Below are positions 1 to 7,089 of a stretch of DNA of 9,702 bases, in pieces (positions within the stretch are counted from its first letter, which is position 1; each line of letters starts with the position of its first letter). Origin of the DNA: Bacteroidales bacterium (lineage in GTDB: Bacteria > Bacteroidota > Bacteroidia > Bacteroidales > S143-33); NCBI GenBank assembly GCA_027083655.1, contig JALWNS010000488.1, positions 1-9,702 of the forward strand, written 5' to 3'. The translations under genes and the position numbers were made by a program. The notes beneath the pieces are model-generated. The model worked only from the letters and a program-made list of their open reading frames with translations, made no database searches and was not told the DNA's origin.

Positions 1-997
1 GGAAACCAAGCACTGGATAGAACAGCTCCTGGGTATTGCCTACGACAAGACACGTGATTATGCCTCAGAACCGTTCATTAAAGCAGTTGTCTCTCTGCGC
101 GAGATAAAAGACCAATATGAGATAGAGGAAATAGAAAGAATGATTGAGGTTGCATATAAGATGCACACCACTGCGATGAAAATGGCAAAGCCTGGAGTTA
201 AGGAGCAACAAATAGCAGGAGCTATTCAAGGCATCACACTATCCCACGAAGGACCTGTCTCATTCCCTGTTATCGTAACGGTCAACGGACAGACCCTCCA
301 CAATAATTATTACGGAAATATTCTCAAGGAAGGTCAGTTACTTATAGTTGATGCAGGCGCCGAATCACAAAACCATTATGCCAGTGATATAACTCGTACC
401 ACACCTGTAGGCGGTAAATTCAACCAGAGACAGCGTGATATATACCAGATAGTCCTAGATGCCAACAAACAAGCTATTGAAGCTATACAACCCGGTAAAC
501 CTTACCGCGAGGTACACTTATTAGCAGCACGAGTCATAGCACAGGGACTGAAAGATCTAGGTTTGATGAAAGGCAATGTTGATGATATTGTCAAAGAAGG
601 TGCACATGCCTTATTCTTCCCACATGGTCTTGGCCACATGATGGGACTTGATGTCCATGATATGGAAGGATTGGGAGAAGATTACGTAGGATACACAGAA
701 ACAATGAAACGATCTGGCCAGTTTGGCCTTGCTTTCTTACGCCTGGCCAAGCCTTTGCAGCCAGGTCATGTTTTAACTGTAGAACCTGGTATATATTTCA
801 TTCCAGAGCTTATTGACCTGTGGCGTGGACAAAACAAATTCACAGACTTTATTAACTATGACAAGCTGGAAAGCTTTAAAGACTTTGGCGGAATAAGAAT
901 AGAGGACGATGTTTTAGTGACAGAGACAGGTGTACGCGTGTTAGGACGTCCAATACCAAAAGAAATAGACGAAGTCGAACAGATATGCGCCGGATAA
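1..997 (+). CDS. pepP: Xaa-Pro aminopeptidase (aminopeptidase P, peptidase family M24B), 5' end outside window
   Basis: Metalloprotease that removes an N-terminal residue preceding proline; the family is normally cytosolic and uses two Mn or similar ions. The frame is open from base 2, so the gene begins upstream; 331 codons are visible, and with a usual length of about 440-470 residues the N-terminal creatinase-like domain is mostly missing. Numbering the visible part from base 2, the full M24 metal-ligand set is present: D117 in LIVDAGAE, D129 in YASDITRT, H212 in HGLGHMMGLDVHD, E261 in TVEPGIYF and E301 in GIRIEDD; H219 matches the second catalytic His of aminopeptidase P. The ATG at base 140 is internal, because the reading frame and sensible protein sequence continue upstream of it. 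The gene converges with the minus-strand genes and ends directly at a bidirectional terminator. Family assignment is secure; the substrate in the cell is not known. Confidence 0.93.
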   Translation, partial: ETKHWIEQLLGIAYDKTRDYASEPFIKAVVSLREIKDQYEIEEIERMIEVAYKMHTTAMKMAKPGVKEQQIAGAIQGITLSHEGPVSFPVIVTVNGQTLHNNYYGNILKEGQLLIVDAGAESQNHYASDITRTTPVGGKFNQRQRDIYQIVLDANKQAIEAIQPGKPYREVHLLAARVIAQGLKDLGLMKGNVDDIVKEGAHALFFPHGLGHMMGLDVHDMEGLGEDYVGYTETMKRSGQFGLAFLRLAKPLQPGHVLTVEPGIYFIPELIDLWRGQNKFTDFINYDKLESFKDFGGIRIEDDVLVTETGVRVLGRPIPKEIDEVEQICAG

Positions 998-1030
998 AAA
1001 AAAAGCCGCCCTCAAAAGGCGGCTTTTTTT
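998..1030. terminator. Bidirectional intrinsic terminator between convergent genes
   Basis: A perfect stem GCCGCC (1005-1010) and GGCGGC (1018-1023) with a 7-base loop is flanked by an A-tract on the left and a T-tract on the right that extend the pairing. Read on either strand it gives a GC-rich hairpin followed by a U-run, so it can end both the aminopeptidase transcript (plus) and the DUF2795 transcript (minus). It begins right after the aminopeptidase stop codon and ends 3 bases before the DUF2795 stop codon. Confidence 0.92.
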
Positions 1031-1033
1031 ATT

Positions 1034-1255
1034 TTAATATTCATCTTCGTTGAATAAGAAGTCTTCTTTACTAGGGTAATCAGGCCATAGATCCTCTATG
1101 CTTTCAAAGACTTCATTTTCATCTTCTATTTCCTGCAAGTTTTCAATGACTTCTATAGGAGCTCCTGTACGTATAGCATAATCTATGAGTTCTTCTTTAG
1201 TTGCAGGCCATGGAGCATCCTCCAGTTTTGATGCTAATTCTAGTGTCCAGTACAT
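1034..1255 (-). CDS. DUF2795 domain protein, small acidic, conserved in Bacteroidota
   Basis: A 73-residue protein of unknown function. The N-terminal half carries the DUF2795 pattern (MYWTLELASKLEDAPWPATK, then EELIDYAIRTGAP), predicted as a small helical domain. The C-terminal half is strongly acidic and ends in FNEDEY. The length and both halves match what I know of a very conserved single-domain protein found throughout the Bacteroidota, usually as a stand-alone gene. There is no signal peptide or membrane segment, so it should be cytosolic. The ATG at 1255 has no Shine-Dalgarno sequence; a hairpin and a strong promoter-like site lie just upstream, and a shared terminator just downstream, so it can be an independent unit even though lptB ends only 71 bases before it. 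The role is unknown; a regulatory or partner-binding function is only a guess from its size and charge. Confidence 0.9.
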   Translation of the reverse strand: MYWTLELASKLEDAPWPATKEELIDYAIRTGAPIEVIENLQEIEDENEVFESIEDLWPDYPSKEDFLFNEDEY

Positions 1256-1257
1256 AT

Positions 1258-1272
1258 CCCTAATATTTAGGG
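1258..1272 (-). promoter_or_regulatory. Perfect hairpin in the DUF2795 leader, next to the start codon
   Basis: The repeat is CCCTAA (1258-1263), spacer TAT, TTAGGG (1267-1272). In the minus-strand transcript it forms a 6-bp stem with a 3-base loop and ends two bases before the AUG at 1255. It lies downstream of the predicted -7 element, so it is within the leader. It could affect ribosome access, or be a DNA operator. The symmetry is seen directly; function is inferred. Confidence 0.5.
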
Positions 1273-1286
1273 GTTTAATTGTTGCG

Positions 1287-1317
1287 CAAATATATTTTTT
1301 TTCATTTAAAATGTCAA
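1287..1317 (-). promoter_or_regulatory. Predicted Bacteroidota-type promoter for the DUF2795 gene
   Basis: On the minus strand TTGACA (1317-1312) is followed after exactly 17 bases by TATATTTG (1294-1287), a full match to the Bacteroidota -7 consensus TAnnTTTG with an upstream TTG at an accepted distance. An A8 tract lies directly before the -7 box. Transcription would begin near 1280, giving a leader of about 25 bases before the ATG at 1255. It is placed in the gap after the lptB stop codon, exactly where a promoter for DUF2795 should be. Confidence 0.75.
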
Positions 1318-1326
1318 GAAAATTTT

Positions 1327-2052
1327 CTACTTACGCAATTCAAATTTTTTACCAAGATATTTACGGCGGGCTTCTTCGTCCATAGCAAGCTCTTCGGCTG
1401 TACCACTCTTGAGGATACGGCCATCGTAAAGCAAATAAGCTCGATCTGTGATAGTCAGTGTCTCATGGACGTTATGGTCTGTGATGATTATACCAATATT
1501 TCTATCTTTCAGATGGCTAACAATGTGTTGTATATCTTCCACAGCAATTGGATCAACACCTGCGAAAGGCTCATCAAGAAGGATAAATTTAGGGTCTAGT
1601 GCCAAAGCCCGCGCTATTTCCACACGGCGCCGTTCTCCACCTGAGAGCTGTATGCCCAAACTCTTCCTTATTTTAACTAAACCAAATTCTTTGAGCAAAC
1701 TCTCGACACGGGCTTCTCTTTCTGCTTTCTTTAATTTTGTCATCTCAAGTACTGATCTAATATTATCCTCGACCGAAAGCTTACGAAAAACAGATACTTC
1801 CTGTGGAAGGTAACCTAAACCAAGTTGCGCCCTTTTGTACATAGGCAAATCTGTAATATCCTTATCGTCAAGGAAAATATGGCCATCATTAGGCTTGATT
1901 AAACCAACAATCATATAAAACGTTGTGGTTTTACCAGCACCATTAGGCCCCAACAGACCTACTATCTCTCCACGGTTTACCTCAATGCTTACTCCATTTA
2001 CCACACGTCTCTTGCCATATATTTTAACTAGATTTTCTGTTCTTAGTTTCAT
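1327..2052 (-). CDS. lptB: LPS export ABC transporter, ATP-binding subunit LptB
   Basis: Cytoplasmic ATPase that drives the LptFG membrane complex, moving lipopolysaccharide from the inner membrane onto the periplasmic Lpt bridge. From the ATG at 2052 it is 241 residues, the normal LptB length. Visible motifs: Walker A GPNGAGKT (35-42), Q-loop LPQE (Q84), signature LSGGERRR (136-143), Walker B FILLDEP (156-162) and the switch histidine in ITDHNVHET (H193). The [13 protein letters not shown] segment after Walker B and the start [11 protein letters not shown] are typical of LptB rather than of amino-acid transporter ATPases. A TTG at 2061 would add three residues; I prefer the ATG because family members start near it and it overlaps the upstream gene less. 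Its first 29 bases overlap the end of the acyltransferase gene, implying a shared transcript. No other lpt genes lie in the window, as is common when lptB is separated from lptFG. Confidence 0.92.
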   Translation of the reverse strand: MKLRTENLVKIYGKRRVVNGVSIEVNRGEIVGLLGPNGAGKTTTFYMIVGLIKPNDGHIFLDDKDITDLPMYKRAQLGLGYLPQEVSVFRKLSVEDNIRSVLEMTKLKKAEREARVESLLKEFGLVKIRKSLGIQLSGGERRRVEIARALALDPKFILLDEPFAGVDPIAVEDIQHIVSHLKDRNIGIIITDHNVHETLTITDRAYLLYDGRILKSGTAEELAMDEEARRKYLGKKFELRK

Positions 2053-3211
2053 CTGTTTCAATATTTATTAGAGAATTTATCACAGAAAAATAATTCTTCA
2101 CGGGATTAGCATATATTTGCAAAAACAAGTCTTCTAGCAACCGCCGCTCTCCTTCTAACCTATCCAGTTTATCATTCATCATTTCTATAAAACGATGTTT
2201 ATCTTCCTGTGTATAAAATTTGGAATAATCTGTATTCTTGAAAAATAAATCTGCTGCAACGTAATTAAACGGGCGCAACCTATAGCCCTTGTATATCTCT
2301 GTATCTACCAGCCGTGCTAAATTTTTGAAAAACTCATTCTTCGGGAAACGTATCAAGTGGGGTATTTTAGGGTTAAGAGGCTCACCAAAAGTCAAATGTA
2401 CTCTCCCCTTAGGAGCCTTAAGCCCTCCTATCATCTGGTTAAGATCATCGAGCTTACCTTTTTGATAATTTGCATCTTTTAACCTTAGGTATAGCTCTTT
2501 AACCTTCTCGACATCGCAAGGCTCTATCTCATAATTTATCGTTACCGGCAAAATATTTACCTCCATATAATTCGATACCCAATCCTTCTCTCCACTAATA
2601 TTAAACATTTTAATAAGACTAACCTGGGTGCGATCATCTCCATCTTTTGTTCTACCCTCCCTTTGTGATATCCACACTGACCGTTTTTTCTCTGTAATGG
2701 TATAACGGATGTATTTTGAAAGAATTATCGAATAATGGTAAAGCTTACGTCCTGGCACATTCCTCTGCACAATAAAAGTACGGTTTAGCTTCACAAGATC
2801 AGATATCCACTTATTAATCAACAAATTACTACCTATTGCTATCTCTGCAGTCTCAAAGCCATTCTTATATAAAACATAATTAAGCATGGCCGAATCCAGA
2901 ATTATATCCCTGTGGTTTGTGATAAAAATATACGGAACACCCTGTTGTACATTATCAATGCCCGAATATGTTAGCGATGTTATAGAGGTCTTTAATACTT
3001 GTTGCAGAATAGGGTAAATAAAATTCAGCTGAAACTGCTCTATCGTCCTGACCTTTAATAATTCCTCGACATAAGACTTTAGGGATAAGTCCGGGAATAT
3101 ACTTTTGACAAAGCCGAGAAAAGCTTTCTCTTTAACCAACCTCTGGACAACTTCGGCCACCTCTCTATCTTCGTAAGGACGTATCTCATCAAACTCTGGC
3201 AAATAAGGCAT
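2024..3211 (-). CDS. PlsC/GPAT-like glycerolipid acyltransferase
   Basis: Predicted membrane-associated acyltransferase acting on a phospholipid precursor such as lysophosphatidic acid or a similar acceptor. From the ATG at 3211 it is 395 residues, longer than classical PlsC (about 240) because of extra N- and C-terminal regions. The acyltransferase core runs from about residue 85 to 285: motif I in [12 protein letters not shown] (H100, D106), the block RTFIVQRN (144-151), motif III in [12 protein letters not shown] (182-193) and the LPVTINYE block (221-228). It opens with [15 protein letters not shown], which I recognise from Bacteroidota and gammaproteobacterial members annotated as acyltransferase. 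No clear membrane helix is seen, so it probably binds the membrane peripherally. A TTG at 3232 in the same frame is a possible but unlikely start, since it would fall at or before the predicted transcription start. The end overlaps lptB. Exact acceptor and acyl donor are unknown. Confidence 0.85.
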   Translation of the reverse strand: MPYLPEFDEIRPYEDREVAEVVQRLVKEKAFLGFVKSIFPDLSLKSYVEELLKVRTIEQFQLNFIYPILQQVLKTSITSLTYSGIDNVQQGVPYIFITNHRDIILDSAMLNYVLYKNGFETAEIAIGSNLLINKWISDLVKLNRTFIVQRNVPGRKLYHYSIILSKYIRYTITEKKRSVWISQREGRTKDGDDRTQVSLIKMFNISGEKDWVSNYMEVNILPVTINYEIEPCDVEKVKELYLRLKDANYQKGKLDDLNQMIGGLKAPKGRVHLTFGEPLNPKIPHLIRFPKNEFFKNLARLVDTEIYKGYRLRPFNYVAADLFFKNTDYSKFYTQEDKHRFIEMMNDKLDRLEGERRLLEDLFLQIYANPVKNYFSVINSLINIETDETKNRKSS

Positions 3212-3236
3212 AACCCCATATTTATCATTCAATAAA

Positions 3237-3268
3237 CAAAATTAACAATTCCTTCGAATATTATTCAA
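3237..3268 (-). promoter_or_regulatory. Possible promoter for the acyltransferase-lptB pair
   Basis: In the 77-base gap after the ABC transporter gene, the minus strand reads TTG (3268-3266), 21 bases, then TAATTTTG (3244-3237), fitting the Bacteroidota pattern TTG-N17-23-TAnnTTTG. Transcription would start near 3230, giving a leader of about 19 bases to the ATG at 3211. The surrounding DNA is very AT-rich, so a chance match is possible; it is weaker than the site at 1287-1317. Confidence 0.45.
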
Positions 3269-3288
3269 TTATTATTGTTTTAATATTG

Positions 3289-6200
3289 TTAAATCTCAGG
3301 ACTCTTGCGGCGGGACAGTAACTGGACAAATTTCCGTACCCAATCAAAATATAAGATCACATATAACAGTATAGACATCAACAAAAGCACAACTACATTA
3401 AAAACATAAGTATCTATTTTCGAACCGCCAAGAAACTTGTATGACGCATAAAACTGTGCACGTCCATAATGCGAATATGGATCCATAAAAATAGGATCTT
3501 TCTTGCGTATTAGCTCACCATTATACAAAATTATCTGCTTAACTCGGTTGCGATTTAAAACTATCTCTGCTAATTTTTTATTATAGTTTTCCTGCTTAAG
3601 ATTTATCAAACCATTCCGTCCAAGTTCACTTTCTAATTCCTCTATAATTTTATCTTTTTCCATACTTATTTTGTTGGACAAAATATTGTAATAACGCTGC
3701 ATCTTGGATAGATAAGCAAGTAACGTATCGCTATATTCAACAAAATTACTGTCACTTAGGTACTCAAAATTATCAAAACGCAAAAACTCAGGTAAATCCA
3801 TCTTAGCTATCTTATGAAATTCCTTATCCACTACCTGACGGTAATACTCAAAAGTCTCATCCATGCCTGCCAATTTAGCTTTTCTGGCCTTGTGAATGAG
3901 CCTATTCATCTCAGGCACATAAAAACTACTATAATACACAGCATCACTCTTTTGCTTGTCAATATCAAAGAAATGTTTCTCATACTCATTATCCCTGAAC
4001 TGTACCACGGCCATTGCCTCGTATGACCAACGCGAAAACATTACATCTGCTATAAAAGGAGTATATTTCTTATTAGTCAACTGCACAGGCAAATCATCAA
4101 AGTTAATCATAAGCCCTCCCAAAAGCATCTGGGGGACTAATATCAATGGTATAGTGATATATATAGCCACAATAGAATCCAATGCCGACGAAATCAATAA
4201 TCCTAACATATTAGATGCCAGGGCTGTAACAAATAAAATCACCCAAAATTTAATCGTCAGGCCATGCAACTCCAAGATCCAATCTGATATTAAAACAAAA
4301 GTTAATGTCTGGTACAATGAAAATAAAACTAATATCAGAACCTTGGAATTCAAATAACTAAAACGGCTCAATTGTAAAAATCTCTCTCTCTCCTGGATTT
4401 TCCTATCTTTAATAATCTCTTCTGCACTCAATGATAGTCCTAAAAAAATAGCTACAATCACTGCCATGAATAGAAAAATCGGCAGATTGTGATTAGTCAT
4501 AAATACATATACTCCATCTTCGTTAGGAGTACGTACAAAAAAGGCCAAAATCAAAGCTAATAATGGTGCCTCAAGTAAATTTATCAGCATGTATTGTTTA
4601 TCAGCTAACTTAGATAGAAAGTCTCTTTTGAAAAAAATCCAGAATTGCTTTAATAACGAAGGTTTGCGAAATTCTTTCTCGGGTAAACTTGTCTTGGATG
4701 GTGCCTTTATCCTCTCGCGTATCTCTAAGTTAACGCGGTAGAGAATATACCATTCCTTAGGCGGTGTCTTGCGTACCTGCGTATGACGCCCAAACTCATT
4801 GACCATCTTATCTTCTATAATCTCCAGTATCAAATCCGGATTCACATTGCCACATGTCGGACATTCTGCAATCTGTGCATCAGCATAGTTGGCTATCTGC
4901 TTAAAATATATCACTCCATCGAGAGGATTGCCCTTGTACACAGGATACCCTCCTTTGTCCAAAACAATTATCTCATCAAAAAGCTTAAAAATATCCGACG
5001 ATGGCTGATGAATGTTTACTATCACCAACCGGCCACTGACAGCCTGCCGCTTCAATAAGTGCATAACATTCTCCGAATCCATCGATGACAAGCCACTGGT
5101 TGGCTCATCAACAAACAAAATAGACGGCTCACGAATTAGCTCTAGGGCTATATTCAATCTTTTTCGCTGACCACCACTAATAAACTTATTCAACGGATTA
5201 CCTACTTTCAGGTCCTTAATCTCATAAAGTTCTAGCTTGTGCAAAATATCGTCGACTTTTCGCCTTATCTCTTCGTCTGTCTTATCACCAAAACATAGCT
5301 TGGCGCTGTAATAAATATTCTGATAAACTGTCAGCTCTTCTATCAACAAGTCATCCTGTGGTACATAGCCTATAAGAGGAATTAGCTCGTCTCTATCATC
5401 ATATAAGTCATGCCCATTTATAGTTATTTTTCCCGCAGTAAGCCTGTATTTTCCTATCAAAAGATTAAGTAATGTAGACTTACCTGCACCACTTGCCCCT
5501 AAGATACCTATCATTTGTCCAGACTCTGCTTCAAAACTAAATCGATGAATACCATTATCACTATTCGGATAATAAAATTCGATATTATGGGCTATAAGCT
5601 TGACTCTTTCAACAGGTGAAATGCCCAAGAAATAACGTATAATTTGGGTCTGGTAAATAGGTTTTATCTTTGAATCACGTATTATTGCCCCACTATCAAA
5701 CAGATAGACTAGTCTGGGCTCGATATTACGTGATGTAAGCTTAAGGGTAAGATTACCCAAATATTTGAAAATTAATTTTTCTACGCTTGGTATAAAAAGA
5801 AAGATTAGCTTCTCATCCAAGCCTTTACTATACAGATACCTAACATCATTCTGCGGAGGGTTTTGTTCTTCGGGTAAAACATACAAAAGATTTGCCTGCA
5901 CAGGCACTTCATCCAGCTTATCCAGAACAAAGTATTTCACAGACAGGTACTCATCGGAATCAATATTAAATATAGCGGCCACGGTCGAAACAAAATCATT
6001 AACCTCTGCAGATGACTCAATCTCATTTCTAAAAAACTCTATTAAACGTATAATAACAATAACCTTTTCAAGGTGCTCTAATGTCTCGTTAACATGTTCT
6101 GCTATTTTTAGCACCTTAACAAAATAAGCCGACAACCTTTTCTTCCGCCTCTTATCACTAGAGAAATCACTCAGAAAATTTTTCACATAAGTGTCATACA

Positions 6201-6354
6201 GATTCAGATACTTCTGGGTGAGATCCTTATTAAGACGACGGTTAAGATACTGATAAATAATTTGACGGGATGAAGAAATGTCTCGCTCGTCGGAGCGTAA
6301 TATCGCTCCGACTGCGAACAATTGCATCAGGGCATTTAATATGGATTCGTCCAT
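3289..6354 (-). CDS. Large ABCG-like ABC transporter: N-terminal helical region, ATPase, ABC-2 type permease
   Basis: A 1021-residue half-transporter with ATPase before permease, as in the ABCG/White family, expected to dimerise in the inner membrane and export or flip an unknown, possibly lipid-like, substrate. Order: residues 1-150 mostly helical, faintly TerB-like (low confidence); 190-245 a beta-rich linker ending SGAIIRDSKIKPIYQTQI, which I recall from Bacteroidota relatives; 250-480 the ATPase with Walker A GASGAGKST (286-294), Q333, signature ISGGQRKRL (392-400), Walker B SILFVDEP (411-418) and H449 in NIHQPSSD. After it comes CPTCG (498-502). Membrane helices lie at about 587-607, 624-644, 670-690, 703-722, 730-750 and 983-1003. 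The stretch of about 230 residues between the last two, with a coiled-coil-like part near 880-935, is far longer than usual and probably faces the periplasm. The ATG at 6354 lies 8 bases after the lipoprotein gene, so the two are likely translated together and may act together. Substrate unknown. Confidence 0.88.
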   Translation of the reverse strand: MDESILNALMQLFAVGAILRSDERDISSSRQIIYQYLNRRLNKDLTQKYLNLYDTYVKNFLSDFSSDKRRKKRLSAYFVKVLKIAEHVNETLEHLEKVIVIIRLIEFFRNEIESSAEVNDFVSTVAAIFNIDSDEYLSVKYFVLDKLDEVPVQANLLYVLPEEQNPPQNDVRYLYSKGLDEKLIFLFIPSVEKLIFKYLGNLTLKLTSRNIEPRLVYLFDSGAIIRDSKIKPIYQTQIIRYFLGISPVERVKLIAHNIEFYYPNSDNGIHRFSFEAESGQMIGILGASGAGKSTLLNLLIGKYRLTAGKITINGHDLYDDRDELIPLIGYVPQDDLLIEELTVYQNIYYSAKLCFGDKTDEEIRRKVDDILHKLELYEIKDLKVGNPLNKFISGGQRKRLNIALELIREPSILFVDEPTSGLSSMDSENVMHLLKRQAVSGRLVIVNIHQPSSDIFKLFDEIIVLDKGGYPVYKGNPLDGVIYFKQIANYADAQIAECPTCGNVNPDLILEIIEDKMVNEFGRHTQVRKTPPKEWYILYRVNLEIRERIKAPSKTSLPEKEFRKPSLLKQFWIFFKRDFLSKLADKQYMLINLLEAPLLALILAFFVRTPNEDGVYVFMTNHNLPIFLFMAVIVAIFLGLSLSAEEIIKDRKIQERERFLQLSRFSYLNSKVLILVLFSLYQTLTFVLISDWILELHGLTIKFWVILFVTALASNMLGLLISSALDSIVAIYITIPLILVPQMLLGGLMINFDDLPVQLTNKKYTPFIADVMFSRWSYEAMAVVQFRDNEYEKHFFDIDKQKSDAVYYSSFYVPEMNRLIHKARKAKLAGMDETFEYYRQVVDKEFHKIAKMDLPEFLRFDNFEYLSDSNFVEYSDTLLAYLSKMQRYYNILSNKISMEKDKIIEELESELGRNGLINLKQENYNKKLAEIVLNRNRVKQIILYNGELIRKKDPIFMDPYSHYGRAQFYASYKFLGGSKIDTYVFNVVVLLLMSILLYVILYFDWVRKFVQLLSRRKSPEI
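6289..6312. repeat. Perfect 9-bp inverted repeat in codons 15-22 of the ABC transporter gene
   Basis: GTCGGAGCG (6289-6297) and CGCTCCGAC (6304-6312) are exact reverse complements separated by six AT bases. Each arm has seven G or C of nine, in DNA that is otherwise AT-rich. In the minus-strand mRNA this gives a stable 9-bp stem with a 6-base loop about 40 bases after the start codon. It encodes V-G-A-I-L-R-S-D, so it is inside the protein. No T-run follows, so it is not an ordinary terminator. It may influence translation or RNA stability, or be a protein-binding site; function is inferred only. Confidence 0.8.
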
Positions 6355-6362
6355 AGGCAGTA

Positions 6363-7058
6363 TTAATATTGGTTGAAGTCAATAGCAACAAGGTAAAATT
6401 TACCATTTTCTACTGTAAAATAAAAACTCCAACCTAAATACGTGTTCAATACTTCATATTTAATGCGGGGTTCAATTCTCTTTGCCCTATCAACAATTAG
6501 CTGGCTAACAGGCAAGTTTGCTTCTTTCTCTAATTCTACAATAGCAGAAAATTTATGAAAATCATCTATATGCCTTGCAAAACAACCACCTGGAAGGACA
6601 CCCTGGTCATTCATATCAGGGAAAGTGCTAAAATCTATAGAACAAACCCAAGCACTATCATTAACATCTCCAAGAAGATTATCATATATCATCTGAACGG
6701 GCTCAAAAGCCAAAACCTGAAAAATACCCTGGATAGTAATAAAAAACAAACTATCATTATAATAGCTCAACTGGCGTAGCAAGAATAAATCCTTGGTCTT
6801 GATAGAATTGAGCAAGATAGAATAAGCATTTTGTAAGTTTTCCTTCTCTTCATCCGAAGACACCTGGGAAGTTTTAACCTGGCTCTGTGGACTACTGGCA
6901 GAATCGTCCACAACCTTTGCCGTTATGCTATCAACCGCAACATTAACGACACTATCTGCTTTTTGCAAATCTTTCTGAAACCTGTCTTTAATCTTTTCTG
7001 CACCCTGGCATCCGGCGAGAAATAAAACGGTTAACACGATATAAAATATTCTTTGCAT
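6363..7058 (-). CDS. Predicted lipoprotein of unknown family
   Basis: A 231-residue protein with a lipoprotein signal peptide: Q-R at the start, a hydrophobic stretch (residues 4-14) and a lipobox L-A-G-C with the modified cysteine at C17. The residues after the cysteine do not include the inner-membrane retention Asp at +2, so outer-membrane placement is plausible by the rule known for E. coli. Residues 20-75 are charged and Ser/Gln-rich, a likely flexible tether; 75-231 look like a folded alpha/beta domain with two further cysteines (C139, C159) that could form a disulfide, and an aromatic-rich end (YLGWSFYF, FYLVAIDFNQY). I do not recognise the family. It lies 31 bases after adk and 8 bases before the ABC transporter gene, so a role as partner of that transporter is a reasonable inference but unproven. 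No Shine-Dalgarno sequence is seen before the ATG. Confidence 0.83.
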   Translation of the reverse strand: MQRIFYIVLTVLFLAGCQGAEKIKDRFQKDLQKADSVVNVAVDSITAKVVDDSASSPQSQVKTSQVSSDEEKENLQNAYSILLNSIKTKDLFLLRQLSYYNDSLFFITIQGIFQVLAFEPVQMIYDNLLGDVNDSAWVCSIDFSTFPDMNDQGVLPGGCFARHIDDFHKFSAIVELEKEANLPVSQLIVDRAKRIEPRIKYEVLNTYLGWSFYFTVENGKFYLVAIDFNQY

Positions 7059-7089
7059 GACTTTATCGCTTTACATTTTCATAACAAAA

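Noticed and set aside
1448..1813. Plus-strand open frame of 121 codons opposite lptB
   Set aside because: It is antisense to a well-supported gene with full ABC motifs, its translation is Ser/Arg-rich and unlike any family, and it has no promoter or partner.
3230..3232. TTG as start of the acyltransferase, adding seven residues
   Set aside because: It would fall at or before the predicted transcription start near 3230, while the ATG at 3211 leaves the family's usual N-terminal sequence intact.
4381..4392. Six TC dinucleotides in a row within the transporter gene, a possible phase-variation tract
   Set aside because: It encodes a conserved-looking Glu-Arg run next to the permease part, and six units is short for slippage-driven switching.
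5765..6127. Plus-strand open frame of 120 codons opposite the transporter gene
   Set aside because: Low-complexity Ser/Thr/Lys translation opposite real coding sequence; no supporting signal.
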